Part shown: positions 54,653 to 64,000 of the stretch, piece after piece
Position numbering within the stretch: position 1 is the stretch's first letter
Layout: every line of letters begins with the position of its first letter
Source: Oopsacas minuta
Lineage: Eukaryota; Porifera; Hexactinellida; Lyssacinosida; Leucopsacidae
DNA length: 64,000 nt
Direction of reading: 5' to 3'
NCBI GenBank assembly: GCA_024704765.1
Contig: JAKMXF010000321.1
Coordinates: 124,001 to 188,000 of the forward strand
Notes under the pieces: generated by a model
Told to the model about the DNA's origin: nothing
What the model saw: the letters and a program-made list of their open reading frames with translations, nothing else
Databases searched by the model: none
Position numbers and translations under genes: made by a program

Positions 54653-55756
54653 ATGTATCTGAGACGTGATTGGTGGATTGGAGATGCAGAATGTGTCGGT
54701 TACAAGGATGCCACAAATGACACATCTGGATCGGGATTTAACTTTGAAAGGATAGTTTCTGGTTTGGCGCTGATTTTCGATATTTTCTCAATAATTGGCG
54801 CCTTATTTATAATTATTACATATTATGCATTTCGAGATTTAAGAACGCGCGCCAGATTGATCCTACTAATGATTTCATTGGCTGATTTGATCAATGCCAT
54901 TTCATATGGCTCCGCTTTCATATATAATATTTTCACACCTGAGTACTCATTTTGCTACCTCGACAAATCAAAATTTGAAATAAGTGTTTGTGTCGCTCAA
55001 GCCACTTTCTCAAATTTCTCAAATAATGCCTCAATAATTTGGACAGCAATTCTTGGCATACAAATCACTTTCCTATTTTCACGCGCCAGAAACACTCTTA
55101 CAAATAAGAAAATATTTTATGTGATAACAATCCTTGCATGGAGTGTTCCCCTCTTAGTTTCAGTTCTGGGTCTCTTCCTGAATATATTCGGACCTGGAGA
55201 TCAAAATGTGAATGTTGGATGGTGCTTCATTAGTTCCTATTACAAACTGGAACCAAATATTACCTCTGATAATGATGATGGACACTTTATCCTACAACTA
55301 TTGATGGCAAAAGTTTGGGAAGTGGTGATATTCTTGGTCTTAGTTGTTACATATTCAATTTCACTTTACAAAGCTTGTAAATATAGAAAAATGCAAAGAG
55401 GCAATTGGGGATTCACAGGGCTCAATGATTTGAGACTTATCTGGATTCCAATAATATTTTTTCTCCTCAAAATCTGGGGGAACATCCGGTGGGTACTGAA
55501 TCTATCTTTAGCCACAAACTCGTCAATGGCTTATTTTGTCACAGATCTTGTTTTGTCGATCCTCCAAGCGATAGGCGACCCGGGGCAAGGCTGGGCAAAT
55601 GCAGTATTTTATATTTTATTTAATGAGGAATTGAGACAACGCACTTGGGCTAATCTTAAGATTTATTGCTGTGTGAGGAGAGGGCGAGGGGTGAAGGGTT
55701 ACAGCGAGAGGACTTCACTGGTCTCCCAACAACCAAGAAAAGAAACTGTTATGTAA
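54653..55756 (+). CDS. GPR157-like seven-TM receptor 3
   Basis: Intronless, 367 aa. DLRTRARLILLMISLADLI, VNVGWCFISSY, LMAKVWEVVIF, IWIPIIFFLLKIWGNIR and IGDPGQGWANAVFYILF. N-terminus carries NDTS glycosylation; the cytoplasmic tail is basic with CCVRRGRG, possibly palmitoylated. The residue after the TM5 loop is MAK rather than GK, as in receptors 4 and 5. Confidence 0.88.
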   Translation: MYLRRDWWIGDAECVGYKDATNDTSGSGFNFERIVSGLALIFDIFSIIGALFIIITYYAFRDLRTRARLILLMISLADLINAISYGSAFIYNIFTPEYSFCYLDKSKFEISVCVAQATFSNFSNNASIIWTAILGIQITFLFSRARNTLTNKKIFYVITILAWSVPLLVSVLGLFLNIFGPGDQNVNVGWCFISSYYKLEPNITSDNDDGHFILQLLMAKVWEVVIFLVLVVTYSISLYKACKYRKMQRGNWGFTGLNDLRLIWIPIIFFLLKIWGNIRWVLNLSLATNSSMAYFVTDLVLSILQAIGDPGQGWANAVFYILFNEELRQRTWANLKIYCCVRRGRGVKGYSERTSLVSQQPRKETVM

Positions 55757-56447
55757 TTTATTAATTTTAGTTGTTGTATGCGTTTATGAGATTTTATTAT
55801 TTTATCTTCAAAATATATTTTTGTTTATTTCCAATGGGGTAATATTTATATGTAAATTAGTGGCATTTGGGTGTGGTTTCCTAACGCAAAATATAACACC
55901 AATATGCCACTTTTTGACCCATTTTTCAACTTCTATAAATATTTTTGAAATTCAAATTTTTGAAATAGATACTTATTACCTATGACATAGATCCAATTCA
56001 TTTCTATTTTCTTACAGTAGTCATTCTTTCCAGCTGTCCAGCTTTTAGGACATGTGTTGAGGGCTAATGTCCCGCCAAAACTTGTCAGAAGCCCTCATTG
56101 TCCCAATTTTGTAGCCCATTCTAATACAATTATGCTACGTCCCGCGTTTTCTTCACTCAGTTCAGCAAGTATGAACATATGCCGCACGACTTTACACACA
56201 ATTCGCACTGCTTTTGCGTTTCTTTGATGAAAATTAAATATCAGGATGCCACTTCTAAATTGTGGTATTCCAGACGACACACCTTGTAATTTCATTAAGA
56301 AACAAATTGACTCATTGGTACTTGGGGTCATTTATTGTGATCCCATTCGTGAAATGCTTGTCGAACTTAGTATAATAAACAAATATATATTTAGTAAACA
56401 AAATGTCAACATAACCTTCATCTAAAATACAGTAAACAAAATTCGGA
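55757..56447. other. Spacer between receptors 3 and 4
   Basis: Minus-strand frame 56331-56095 (78 codons, ATG start, GIPQFRSGILIFNFHQRNAK then AGRSIIVLEWATKLG) reads like protein but no family is recognised. The rest is AT-rich spacer. Confidence 0.35.
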
Positions 56448-57545
56448 TTATTTGATAATTTCTGGCTCATATTGTCCGTAATTTATATGTGAACTTGATC
56501 TTGACACCAAATTATCATTCTCCACTGCCATCTTCTCAGACTTTTCCTTCTTTCTAATACAATCACATTTAAATATTCTCTCTCGCATTGCTTGGTTGAA
56601 TATAATATACAGGAGAGCATTGGCCCAACCTTGTCCAGTGTCTCCAATAATTTGTAAAAACGCGAGGGCAAGATCCTTAGAGGGACAGCTATTAAATGAT
56701 GACCAATTGGACCATTCCAAGCCCCATCGAATGTGTCCCCAAATCCTAAGGACCAGATACACCAGTGGGATCCAGATCAATCGAAAATCATGCCTTTGTC
56801 GAAATGCCCAAATTCTGTCTTTTTGGTAGTTGAAGCGACACAATTTACACCCTGAGACAGTGTACACAATAGTCAAAATGAATATTGTCACAATTTCCCA
56901 AAACTTCGCAAATGCAAATTCTTCAACGATGTGATTACTCATATAATTCCAACTTGAATTACTTGAATAATTCGACACAAAACACCATCCAACATTGACG
57001 CTCTGGGCACCAGGACCTAGGAAATTCAAAATATATGCGGGCGCCACAATTAAAAGTGGTCCACCCCAACAAAATGCATGCGCAAATCCCATTAAATAAT
57101 TGTTTTCAAGTAAATTCTTTCTATAAAACAAACAAGTTATGTGAATACCCAAAACACATGTCCAGCAGTTTGACGCTAAAGTTGCGAACAAATTGAAGGC
57201 GGATTGAATCGCACAAGATTGCAGTGTCCATTCTGTCTTATTCTCATTGCAAAGTGAATAGTACACATCTCTAGCAGTAAATGAGAATGCGAATATGTAT
57301 GCGAACGAATTCACCAAATCGGAGAGCGCGATCATCAAAAGGACGAATCGTGCCTTCGTCCTTAATTCTTTGAAAATTATATATGTTAGTATGATGAAAA
57401 AGGCGCCAAACACTGATGAAACACTAGAAGTAAGCCCAACAGCCACAAGAGAATCTCCGTGTGTGTATATACATGTGTGATCCGTAGCATTTTCCGATAA
57501 ATTGGGACATTTGGCATAACCTATCCAACGATCCGTAACCGACAT
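56448..57545 (-). CDS. GPR157-like seven-TM receptor 4
   Basis: Intronless, 365 aa (MSVTDRWIGYAKCPN). ELRTKARFVLLMIALSDLV, VNVGWCFVSNY, FAKFWEIVTIF, IWIPLVYLVLRIWGHIR and GDTGQGWANALLYIIF. Its WIGYAKC start resembles receptor 3 (WIGDAEC), suggesting these two are the closest pair although on opposite strands. Confidence 0.88.
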   Translation of the reverse strand: MSVTDRWIGYAKCPNLSENATDHTCIYTHGDSLVAVGLTSSVSSVFGAFFIILTYIIFKELRTKARFVLLMIALSDLVNSFAYIFAFSFTARDVYYSLCNENKTEWTLQSCAIQSAFNLFATLASNCWTCVLGIHITCLFYRKNLLENNYLMGFAHAFCWGGPLLIVAPAYILNFLGPGAQSVNVGWCFVSNYSSNSSWNYMSNHIVEEFAFAKFWEIVTIFILTIVYTVSGCKLCRFNYQKDRIWAFRQRHDFRLIWIPLVYLVLRIWGHIRWGLEWSNWSSFNSCPSKDLALAFLQIIGDTGQGWANALLYIIFNQAMRERIFKCDCIRKKEKSEKMAVENDNLVSRSSSHINYGQYEPEIIK

Positions 57546-58084
57546 AAAGAATTAAATTTATTTATTATATTCCTGCTCTATATATAGAGTATGCATAGGA
57601 ATACGGAATGGTATCGATTTCTAATCATGTTCTAATATGGAACTATATAGTTCCAGTTTGGTAATATATCATAATGAATTGTATATGTGTCGTATTAAGA
57701 ATAGAACGCAAGCGCAAAGTAGTAAAAAATATTTAAACATTAACACCTCAAAGAAAAGCTTGCGACCAAAGTGGCATAATGTGTCGTTCACAGGTGGTTT
57801 CATTCACGTATCAGATATTTTTGGGATGTACTATATATCCTTGAGTTACAAAATGTGTATATATATTTAAATCACGCCAGAATAGGCGCCAGTTTCAAGC
57901 GGCATTAGAGGTGTGATTCCACATGTGCCACTACTTGATATCCTCAGTCTGCAATGAATCCCATGACACCTGTTAAAACCCATTGACAGACGCAAATTTA
58001 ATTACTAAAACGGGATAACAATAGAAAGAGGGTAGTAAACAAAGATAATTATTAATATTTATTACAAATACGGTAAACAAATAA
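57546..58084. other. Spacer between receptors 4 and 5
   Basis: No gene recognised; contains the local words GGAACTATATAGTTCC (57640-57655, palindromic), TGTGTCG and GGCGCC. Confidence 0.4.
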
Positions 58085-59191
58085 TCAATAATAAGACAAT
58101 CTATTAGCTTTTTCATTAACAAGCATATCTGTCTCATTTTCTTGAGAGCTAGGTGTTGATTTTCTTACAAAACAGCAACAAACACGTTTAAAATACTTCT
58201 TAAAAGAACTGAATATTCTTTTCCTGATTGCTTCTGTCAATAAAATATATAAAATCGCATTCGCCCAACCTTGTCCTGGATCTCCTATCACTTGTAAATA
58301 TGCTAACACCTTTCCTGATGGATATTTACATGTTTGTGAATATTCGAAATTATCATCTTGTGGTATGGTCTCGATTAACCAACGCGAATCTCCCCAAATC
58401 CTCAAAATGAAAAACACCAAAGGAATAAATATCAGTTTAAAATCAGGGCCAGAGAAGCTCTTTTCGACACTTCGACATTTTTGTACACAAAGACGAATAA
58501 ACACGATTGTGTACATAATAATAACAATAATCATGGCGGACAAATCCCACATTTTTGCGAAAGTGAACTCAAATACCCAATGTAGTTTATCATTTTTTGT
58601 ATTATTGTCATAAATGTTGTAATTAATAAAGCACCATCCAGCGTTAGAAGTGGGTGGCCCAGGTCCAAGAACGTTTAAAAAGAATGCCACGAGGGTGTTT
58701 AAAAGTGGCAGACCCCAACCTGCCACAAGGATACAGACAAAAACCACTTTCTTTTTGAAATATGCCTTTCCAATGAATAAGAAAAATATGTGAAAACCGA
58801 GTACAACTGTCCAGAAAAACGAGCAAACCGGGAAATACATATCGATCCCAGATTCGATTATGCAAGCCGATAGGACAACGTGGGACTTATTATTAACACA
58901 AATTGAGAAATCTTTGTTGAAGAGTGACCAAATCAGCGCAATGGCGTAGCCGACAGCTGTGAAAAAATCACAAATTGCTATAAATAGAAGAAATAATCTG
59001 GCGCGAGTTCTTTGATCTTCATATACACAAAATGTCCAAATTATGAAAAGTGATCCAATAATTGAAAATATGCTAAAAACTGAACCAACCCATAGAAGAC
59101 CTGTCTCGATACAATCTGTCACATTTCCGAAATTAGGGTAGTTAAGATTACAATCTTTATACGCATTCCAAATACCAAACTTCGTTGCCAT
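58085..59191 (-). CDS. GPR157-like seven-TM receptor 5
   Basis: Intronless, 368 aa. DQRTRARLFLLFIAICDFF, SNAGWCFINYN, FAKMWDLSAMI, IFIPLVFFILRIWGDSR and GDPGQGWANAILYILL. Cysteine-rich tail (KRVCCCFVRK) suggests palmitoylation. It is divergent from SNAPC5 with 294 bp between starts. Confidence 0.88.
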   Translation of the reverse strand: MATKFGIWNAYKDCNLNYPNFGNVTDCIETGLLWVGSVFSIFSIIGSLFIIWTFCVYEDQRTRARLFLLFIAICDFFTAVGYAIALIWSLFNKDFSICVNNKSHVVLSACIIESGIDMYFPVCSFFWTVVLGFHIFFLFIGKAYFKKKVVFVCILVAGWGLPLLNTLVAFFLNVLGPGPPTSNAGWCFINYNIYDNNTKNDKLHWVFEFTFAKMWDLSAMIIVIIMYTIVFIRLCVQKCRSVEKSFSGPDFKLIFIPLVFFILRIWGDSRWLIETIPQDDNFEYSQTCKYPSGKVLAYLQVIGDPGQGWANAILYILLTEAIRKRIFSSFKKYFKRVCCCFVRKSTPSSQENETDMLVNEKANRLSYY

Positions 59192-59484
59192 GTTTCATAC
59201 TCAGCTATTGAATGGTCTATTTATTATTGAGCCTAATAATATCGATTACATCTACTTAATTCTGAATCATTGCTAATGGTCAATGAACATTCCTGAGGGG
59301 AGTTCACGTTGTCAAGGTAAGTAATGTACTTTGTACAACGTGACTGTTAAATGTATCGATATACCCCGCACTTTATCGGTTGAAATTAATCACATTTTCA
59401 CCTTTGTTAATAATTGAATTTATACCAGTGAACACTTTTAGGCGCGTAATTATGTGTGTATATAGCTAATTAAATTATAGAAAT

Positions 59485-59844
59485 ATGACAGTAGCACAAG
59501 ACAGTGTAAACTTATCAAATGAACTTGAAAACGAATCTTCAAGTTTTCACACAATTAAGAAGAGACTCAAAGATCAGCTGTATAGATTACAAGTGGAGGA
59601 AAGGGCATTGAGGACACTTTTAGCATGTGGCACAACAAACGGAACTAACATGCACGGAACTGAAACTTTCTTCTCAGAAGTTGGGGAATCGGATGGTTCT
59701 AATTTAGACCTCATGGATATAGAAAAGGTCGATAGGAATGATATTAACAAAAAAGAATTGCAAGATTTGACACCAATAAAGTTAGTGAAAGAAAACAATT
59801 TGTCAAATGGAGAAACGGAAAGTGTTGAAGAGATAGAAGACTAA
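59485..59844 (+). CDS. SNAPC5: SNAPC5-like snRNA-activating complex subunit
   Basis: A 119-residue intronless protein. The coiled-coil block TIKKRLKDQLYRLQVEERAL matches the human SNAPC5 (SNAP19) core, which has DQLNRLKVEELAL at the same place. After this helix come an acidic tail and ESVEEIED, as in the acidic end of the human protein (98 aa). SNAPC5 stabilises the SNAPc complex that drives snRNA transcription by Pol II/III. It lies alone between GPR157-like receptors; the context gives no further clue. Small size keeps confidence moderate. Confidence 0.72.
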   Translation: MTVAQDSVNLSNELENESSSFHTIKKRLKDQLYRLQVEERALRTLLACGTTNGTNMHGTETFFSEVGESDGSNLDLMDIEKVDRNDINKKELQDLTPIKLVKENNLSNGETESVEEIED

Positions 59845-59981
59845 AAATAGACTTTTATTAGTTCTAGTTACAATATCACTTATTGTTATTATTATTTACT
59901 TATTGGTTAGTTTAATTACAATTCCATTCTTCAAACATGTTGTCAGGGAAATCAAATTTTATATTTTGTGAGTAATCGACA

Positions 59982-60232
59982 CAGTAGACCCTAGCTAATC
60001 CGAACAGGCTATTCAAACTTTGGAAATTCTTTTCAAACGTAAAAGCATATATCCAATTACACTACAGATTAATATCGAATACTATATCACGCATGTTGCC
60101 TCCATTCCATCACTTGTAAACTTTAGAAAAGTCCTCTCAGATTATTTCGTATTGTTTCAATGCATTTCACTAATCCGAAAGTATTATTTTGCAATCGTAA
60201 CAGTGATGTTTGGATTAGCGAGGGTAATACTG
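59982..60232. mobile_element. MITE, about 250 bp, CAGTAgAcCCt ends
   Basis: Left end CAGTAGACCCTAGCTAATCC and right end GGATTAGCGAGGGTAATACTG are imperfect inverted repeats. Right flank is TA, left flank is not an exact TA. Same superfamily style as 45227-45411, older copy. Confidence 0.7.
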
Positions 60233-60374
60233 TAGTTGTGTAATTTTGAATATTGCTGTGTTATTAAGCAGTTACTTAGGCCTAAGTTGTATAATACATC
60301 ATACTTTATCTATTTTAATGTATTATACGTGTAGGTTAACCTCTAAATGTAAGATTTTGGCATTATTAGACTTG

Positions 60375-60545
60375 TATAAGTCACATTATTATCAAATATG
60401 ATATAATTCGGTTAACTATGCTGATATTTCTCATTAACAATACGAGAACTATTGTTTTGAGGCAAAATATTTATTGCAGAATTAGCCTAATAGATATTAT
60501 GTCACCAAAAATTGTAGACTGTTTGTATAATACATAATATACATA
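60375..60545. repeat. Dispersed repeat family R3, copy 2
   Basis: Diverged copy of 18295-18480 in the same orientation, sharing CATTATTATCAAATAT, TTTCTCATTAACAAT, CGAGAACTA and GTCACCAAAAATTGTAGA. Confidence 0.65.
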
Positions 60546-61004
60546 ATACGCCTTCATTGAAAGAATTACTTGGACAATTTGGCTTTAGGCAACATTTTGC
60601 GACGTTGCCATAGCAAAAAGAGACACTCCTAAATTCGTGAGGTATAGCCTTGCACTCAAAATGTTATATTTCCGGTAGTTAAGTCTAATAAGGACAAAAT
60701 TCGGGTTCGTAGTAGATAGTTGTTGCTTACAAGCCTGACTAGTATCTTGCAAGCGGTTAATAAGATATTTCCAAATTTGGTTAACTCACCATATAATTGT
60801 GTCGCGTGCCAAACTTATCAATAATATGAAAACTATATCCATAATATTCAAATCATTTTCCTAACAGTAATACTAATTACTTTGACCTTTAGTTCCATAA
60901 GCAACTTATAGGTATTACGACATACCGTAATGTAACCTAGCAACACAATACGCAGTAAGGAATGATTTCTATAAAATAATTAAAAAAATTTTTGTTGTCA
61001 AAAT

Positions 61005-62123
61005 ATGGATTTTAACTGGAGTTTGAGTGACCATTGGATTCTTGGACCAAAATGTGACAATAGTACAATAACAGACCAATGTCTCGAGAAGGGGGTGCCC
61101 AGCATTGGTTTTGTTTCTGACACCTTTTCTATAATTAGTTCCGTTCTAATTATAGTATCATTTATCGCCTTCAAGGATATGCGTACGCAAGCAAGAACAT
61201 TCCTATTCTACATAAGTGTGGCTGACTTATTCAACTCATTGTGGTTCATGTTTGCCCATATATGGTCATTAGTGAATATACGTTATTCGACCTGTTACGC
61301 GGGTAAGCCACTTTTTGAGGTGTCAATGTGTATAATCCAGGCTGTTATGAATGTGTACTTCACCATGACGTCATTTTATTGGACAATTATCCTTGCTATT
61401 TATATTCTATCGCTTTTGTACAACCGGAAATGGTTTGTAACACGGAAAAGTAGAATTATTTTGGGCGCTATCGGATGGTTCGTCCCAATCCCCCTGACAA
61501 TTATCGGTACGCTTGCCAATCGATTCGGTCCTGGTCGTGGGACCGCGAGTGCTGGTTGGTGTTTCATCTCATATTACACTATCGACCAGAATTTGACAGT
61601 AATACATGCGGTGAGCGAGATTTTAGGCGGGAAAATCTTTGACGTTGCCACCTTGACAATCTTAACAGTAATTTACACAGTGGCAGTTGTGAAATATTTT
61701 AGAAAAAGAATGAAACTGGAACTATGTTTGGTTACAGAACAGGAAGTAAAATTAGCTTTAATTCCAATTGCATATATCTTCATAAGGATATGGGGGAATA
61801 TACGATGGATATTGGAACTATATCAAGCAATACGGAACTATGATCGTATTTGTTATACATTTTTAATATATCTGCAAGCTGTTGGTGACCCCGCACAGGG
61901 GTGGGTGAACGGAATTTTGTTTCTTATATTAACAAAAGAATTAAGAGAAAGGATTTTTGGCGCATTTTTCAGTGTGAAAAATTGTTGTTTTAAGCGGGAG
62001 AATCGATTTGACATAGAAACGAATAAATATGTTAGTTATAACAGCATTCCAAAGGAAGAAATGGTATCTAAGGACTTCAACCAATCTGTTAAGCGGGATT
62101 ATAAAGTGTCACCTTGTTTGTAA
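61005..62123 (+). CDS. GPR157-like seven-TM receptor 6
   Basis: Intronless, 372 aa. DMRTQARTFLFYISVADLF, ASAGWCFISYY, LGGKIFDVATL (Trp of KIWD replaced by Phe), ALIPIAYIFIRIWGNIR and GDPAQGWVNGILFLIL. N-terminal NSTI glycosylation site. Convergent with receptor 7, 254 bp apart at their ends. Confidence 0.88.
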   Translation: MDFNWSLSDHWILGPKCDNSTITDQCLEKGVPSIGFVSDTFSIISSVLIIVSFIAFKDMRTQARTFLFYISVADLFNSLWFMFAHIWSLVNIRYSTCYAGKPLFEVSMCIIQAVMNVYFTMTSFYWTIILAIYILSLLYNRKWFVTRKSRIILGAIGWFVPIPLTIIGTLANRFGPGRGTASAGWCFISYYTIDQNLTVIHAVSEILGGKIFDVATLTILTVIYTVAVVKYFRKRMKLELCLVTEQEVKLALIPIAYIFIRIWGNIRWILELYQAIRNYDRICYTFLIYLQAVGDPAQGWVNGILFLILTKELRERIFGAFFSVKNCCFKRENRFDIETNKYVSYNSIPKEEMVSKDFNQSVKRDYKVSPCL

Positions 62124-62377
62124 ATAATTTTGTTGTTGAATAAATACATTTTTGTTTGTTTGTCATTTATTAAAACTTAAACGTAAATAAATATATCAAT
62201 TCACACCTGTAATTCACATTTTGAAATATTAACCAAAGGGTGTGAAAATATGATTAATCATGTGATAAATAAGTGTATATACACTTGAAAATAATTAAAA
62301 TTTCTGATGTCAGGTAAACATATGTATATTTTGTAAATATTAATAAACCTCAAAAAATCAAAACAAATGAAATTTTT

Positions 62378-63490
62378 TTAATTATTGACATTACTAACAA
62401 GACTTTCAAGATGTTTTGAAGTGCTATTTTTAATTGTACTTGAGGTGTATGTGAATCCTGGGGTTCTGGTTGTCCTCTTCCGTGCGACACATCGACACTT
62501 TGTTACCACCCAACCACGTACAGCTCTTGTCATAAATAAGAACAAAATTGCATTCGCCCATCCTTGCCCTGGGTCTCCAATCGCTTGTAAATATATCAAA
62601 AAAGTGAAATATTCGCAATATTCCGGCAAAGATTTGATAGGTGAGGGAGATTGGAATTGTATCACCCATCGAAAATACCCCCAAAATCTCAGAAATAAAT
62701 AAGCAATTGGAATTAAAATTAGTTTCAGATCCTGTTCTGTTGATTTCCACATTTTGGATTTAATTCTGTGATAAATGAGATAAAACAGAGCTATCAGATT
62801 TAGAATTGAAATTGAAACTAAAGCGATCATATCCCATATTTTACCAGTCATCAGTTCACTGAAATTGTGGATCAAGCCCTCATTTTCATGGTTTTTATGA
62901 TATCCGACAAAGCACCATCCTGCACTAACAGTGTCAAATCCAGGCCCAAGCCGGTTCAGTATAAGCGCCAGAACTGAAACTATAAAAGGGAATATAGTTC
63001 CAATAGCAACTAAAGTACGAAAAACGCATTTCTTCCCTAAAGTTTGCTTTTGAATTGTAATAAGCAGAACAACGTGGATTGCAAGGATTGTGGTCCAGAA
63101 GTATGACACTAACGAGAAGAATACATTGAACGCTGATTGTGCGACACAATAATATTTTTGAATGTCAGATTTATTTTCGTAACATATTGAATAACCAGGA
63201 TCAGCCAATGACCATATATGGGCTGTCATAAAGAAAAATGCATTGAAGAAATCTGCCACTGAAATGAAGAGTAGGAAATAGCGCGCAATCGTCCTTAAAT
63301 CCTTCATAATGTAGAAACTTAAGACAATCAAAAGGGCGCCAAACATGGAGGCCAAATCCGAAACAAGTCCAATTGCAAAAATAGGCCTTTGTAGACATGA
63401 CCCATTCTGGAAATTGTCGATTGAAGAACTATTTTGGCAAATTATGTTGTCGAAAATCCAAAAATGTTCTATCCAGTTGTCTTTCAGCAT
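62378..63490 (-). CDS. GPR157-like seven-TM receptor 7
   Basis: Intronless, 370 aa. DLRTIARYFLLFISVADFF, VSAGWCFVGYH, MTGKIWDMIAL, ILIPIAYLFLRFWGYFR and GDPGQGWANAILFLFM. Shares the AGWCF and HIWSL features with receptor 6, suggesting a local duplication by inversion. Tail is Thr/Ser-rich. Confidence 0.88.
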   Translation of the reverse strand: MLKDNWIEHFWIFDNIICQNSSSIDNFQNGSCLQRPIFAIGLVSDLASMFGALLIVLSFYIMKDLRTIARYFLLFISVADFFNAFFFMTAHIWSLADPGYSICYENKSDIQKYYCVAQSAFNVFFSLVSYFWTTILAIHVVLLITIQKQTLGKKCVFRTLVAIGTIFPFIVSVLALILNRLGPGFDTVSAGWCFVGYHKNHENEGLIHNFSELMTGKIWDMIALVSISILNLIALFYLIYHRIKSKMWKSTEQDLKLILIPIAYLFLRFWGYFRWVIQFQSPSPIKSLPEYCEYFTFLIYLQAIGDPGQGWANAILFLFMTRAVRGWVVTKCRCVARKRTTRTPGFTYTSSTIKNSTSKHLESLVSNVNN

Positions 63491-64000
63491 AATTCCCTAG
63501 TTACCGATAATATACTTAGTTATGCTATATATCATATTCACCTATTTTATTGTAATTGATCATCTGTAATTCTGTATGCAGGCTGATGTAGTAGGCTTTG
63601 TATGAAGTAAACTGGAACTAATTAATCCATAGTTGCTATAATCTAATTTAGTGTCACTTCTTTCGATAGTGGCATATCAAAAACTCCTTTGTGGATAGTT
63701 ACATTATCATAACACCTCTGATGTTGGGCAGTTTCGGCCTCATGCCCCCAAGCACGCCTCTCTTGGACTTGAGGGTCTTTGGGGATGTTTTAGTTTCATA
63801 AATAGAACTTTTTACTGTGCGGGCTAATACTATTACATTACTATAGTGGCTGAGTTATAAAATGGTGGACTTAGTATGTATATATGTTTTCGCTCTGCTG
63901 TTCACACCTTTAGAGATTAAGACACCAAATGGCATATATACTCGTAGTGACATCTAGATGTGCATCTGACATTTGGAAAATTTCTAATGTGTATATTTTC
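63491..64000. other. Terminal spacer
   Basis: No gene recognised. Holds the local words GGAACTAA, GTGTCAC and ACACCTTT. Confidence 0.4.

Larger units (their letters stand above)
59845..61004. other. Repeat-rich spacer
   Basis: Contains a MITE (59982-60232) and an R3 copy (60375-60545). No gene recognised. Confidence 0.5.

Noticed and set aside
1-64000. Restriction-site or vector contamination as cause of repeated GGCGCC
   Set aside because: Copies sit inside conserved coding motifs of many animal genes (for example MTO1, receptors) with normal context; no vector sequence seen.
1-64000. Viral or retroviral genes
   Set aside because: No polymerase, integrase, capsid or protease signatures seen in any frame examined.

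Overview
This window reads as gene-dense nuclear DNA of an early-branching animal, most likely a sponge. The organism call is inference. It rests on animal genes with introns (nanos, deltex, NPC2, LYRM1, myosin regulatory light chain), a cluster of GPR157/class-E-like receptors, a NACHT-WD40 protein and tandem death-effector proteins. Introns are mostly 40-350 bp, the DNA is AT-rich, and there is one nuclear tRNA-Leu(CAG). No virus, plasmid, CRISPR array or bacterial operon was seen.

Layout. 0-10 kb: myosin regulatory light chain, then a nine-exon NACHT-WD40 gene with a complete intronless Ig-receptor gene inside one intron. 10-17 kb: a Frizzled-like receptor, an intronless coiled-coil/propeller gene between repeat copies, and NPC2. 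17-27 kb: a small helical protein, deltex, a disordered protein, and a seven-exon TACO1 gene whose fourth intron holds METTL18, LYRM1 and a death-effector-like gene; a second death-effector gene follows with a near-identical promoter. 27-40 kb: kynurenine aminotransferase, MMADHC, tRNA-Leu, a BRCA1-type RING gene with ACAD11 nested antisense in an intron, an unknown 505-aa protein and MTO1. 40-48 kb: an SH2 adaptor and two inverted Rho-like GTPases that share an identical second exon. 50-64 kb: nanos, then seven single-exon GPR157-like receptors with SNAPC5 among them.

Themes. Mitochondrial or metabolic genes recur (TACO1, LYRM1, MTO1, MMADHC, KYAT, ACAD11), as do immune or death-signalling types (NACHT-WD40, Ig receptor, two tandem-DED proteins, deltex, SH2 adaptor). 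Five genes lie wholly inside introns of three host genes; I rebuilt every host junction and each keeps the reading frame. The strongest unexplained signal is a small set of 6-8 bp words, above all GGAACTA/TAGTTCC and also GGCGCC, CCAATCA, TGACAC, TGCCAC and AGGTGTTA. They are scattered on both strands through exons, introns and spacers far more often than base composition predicts, yet are nearly absent from the 14.2-16.3 kb gene. Exon coordinates are my splice models, chosen by GT/AG sites, phase and family similarity.
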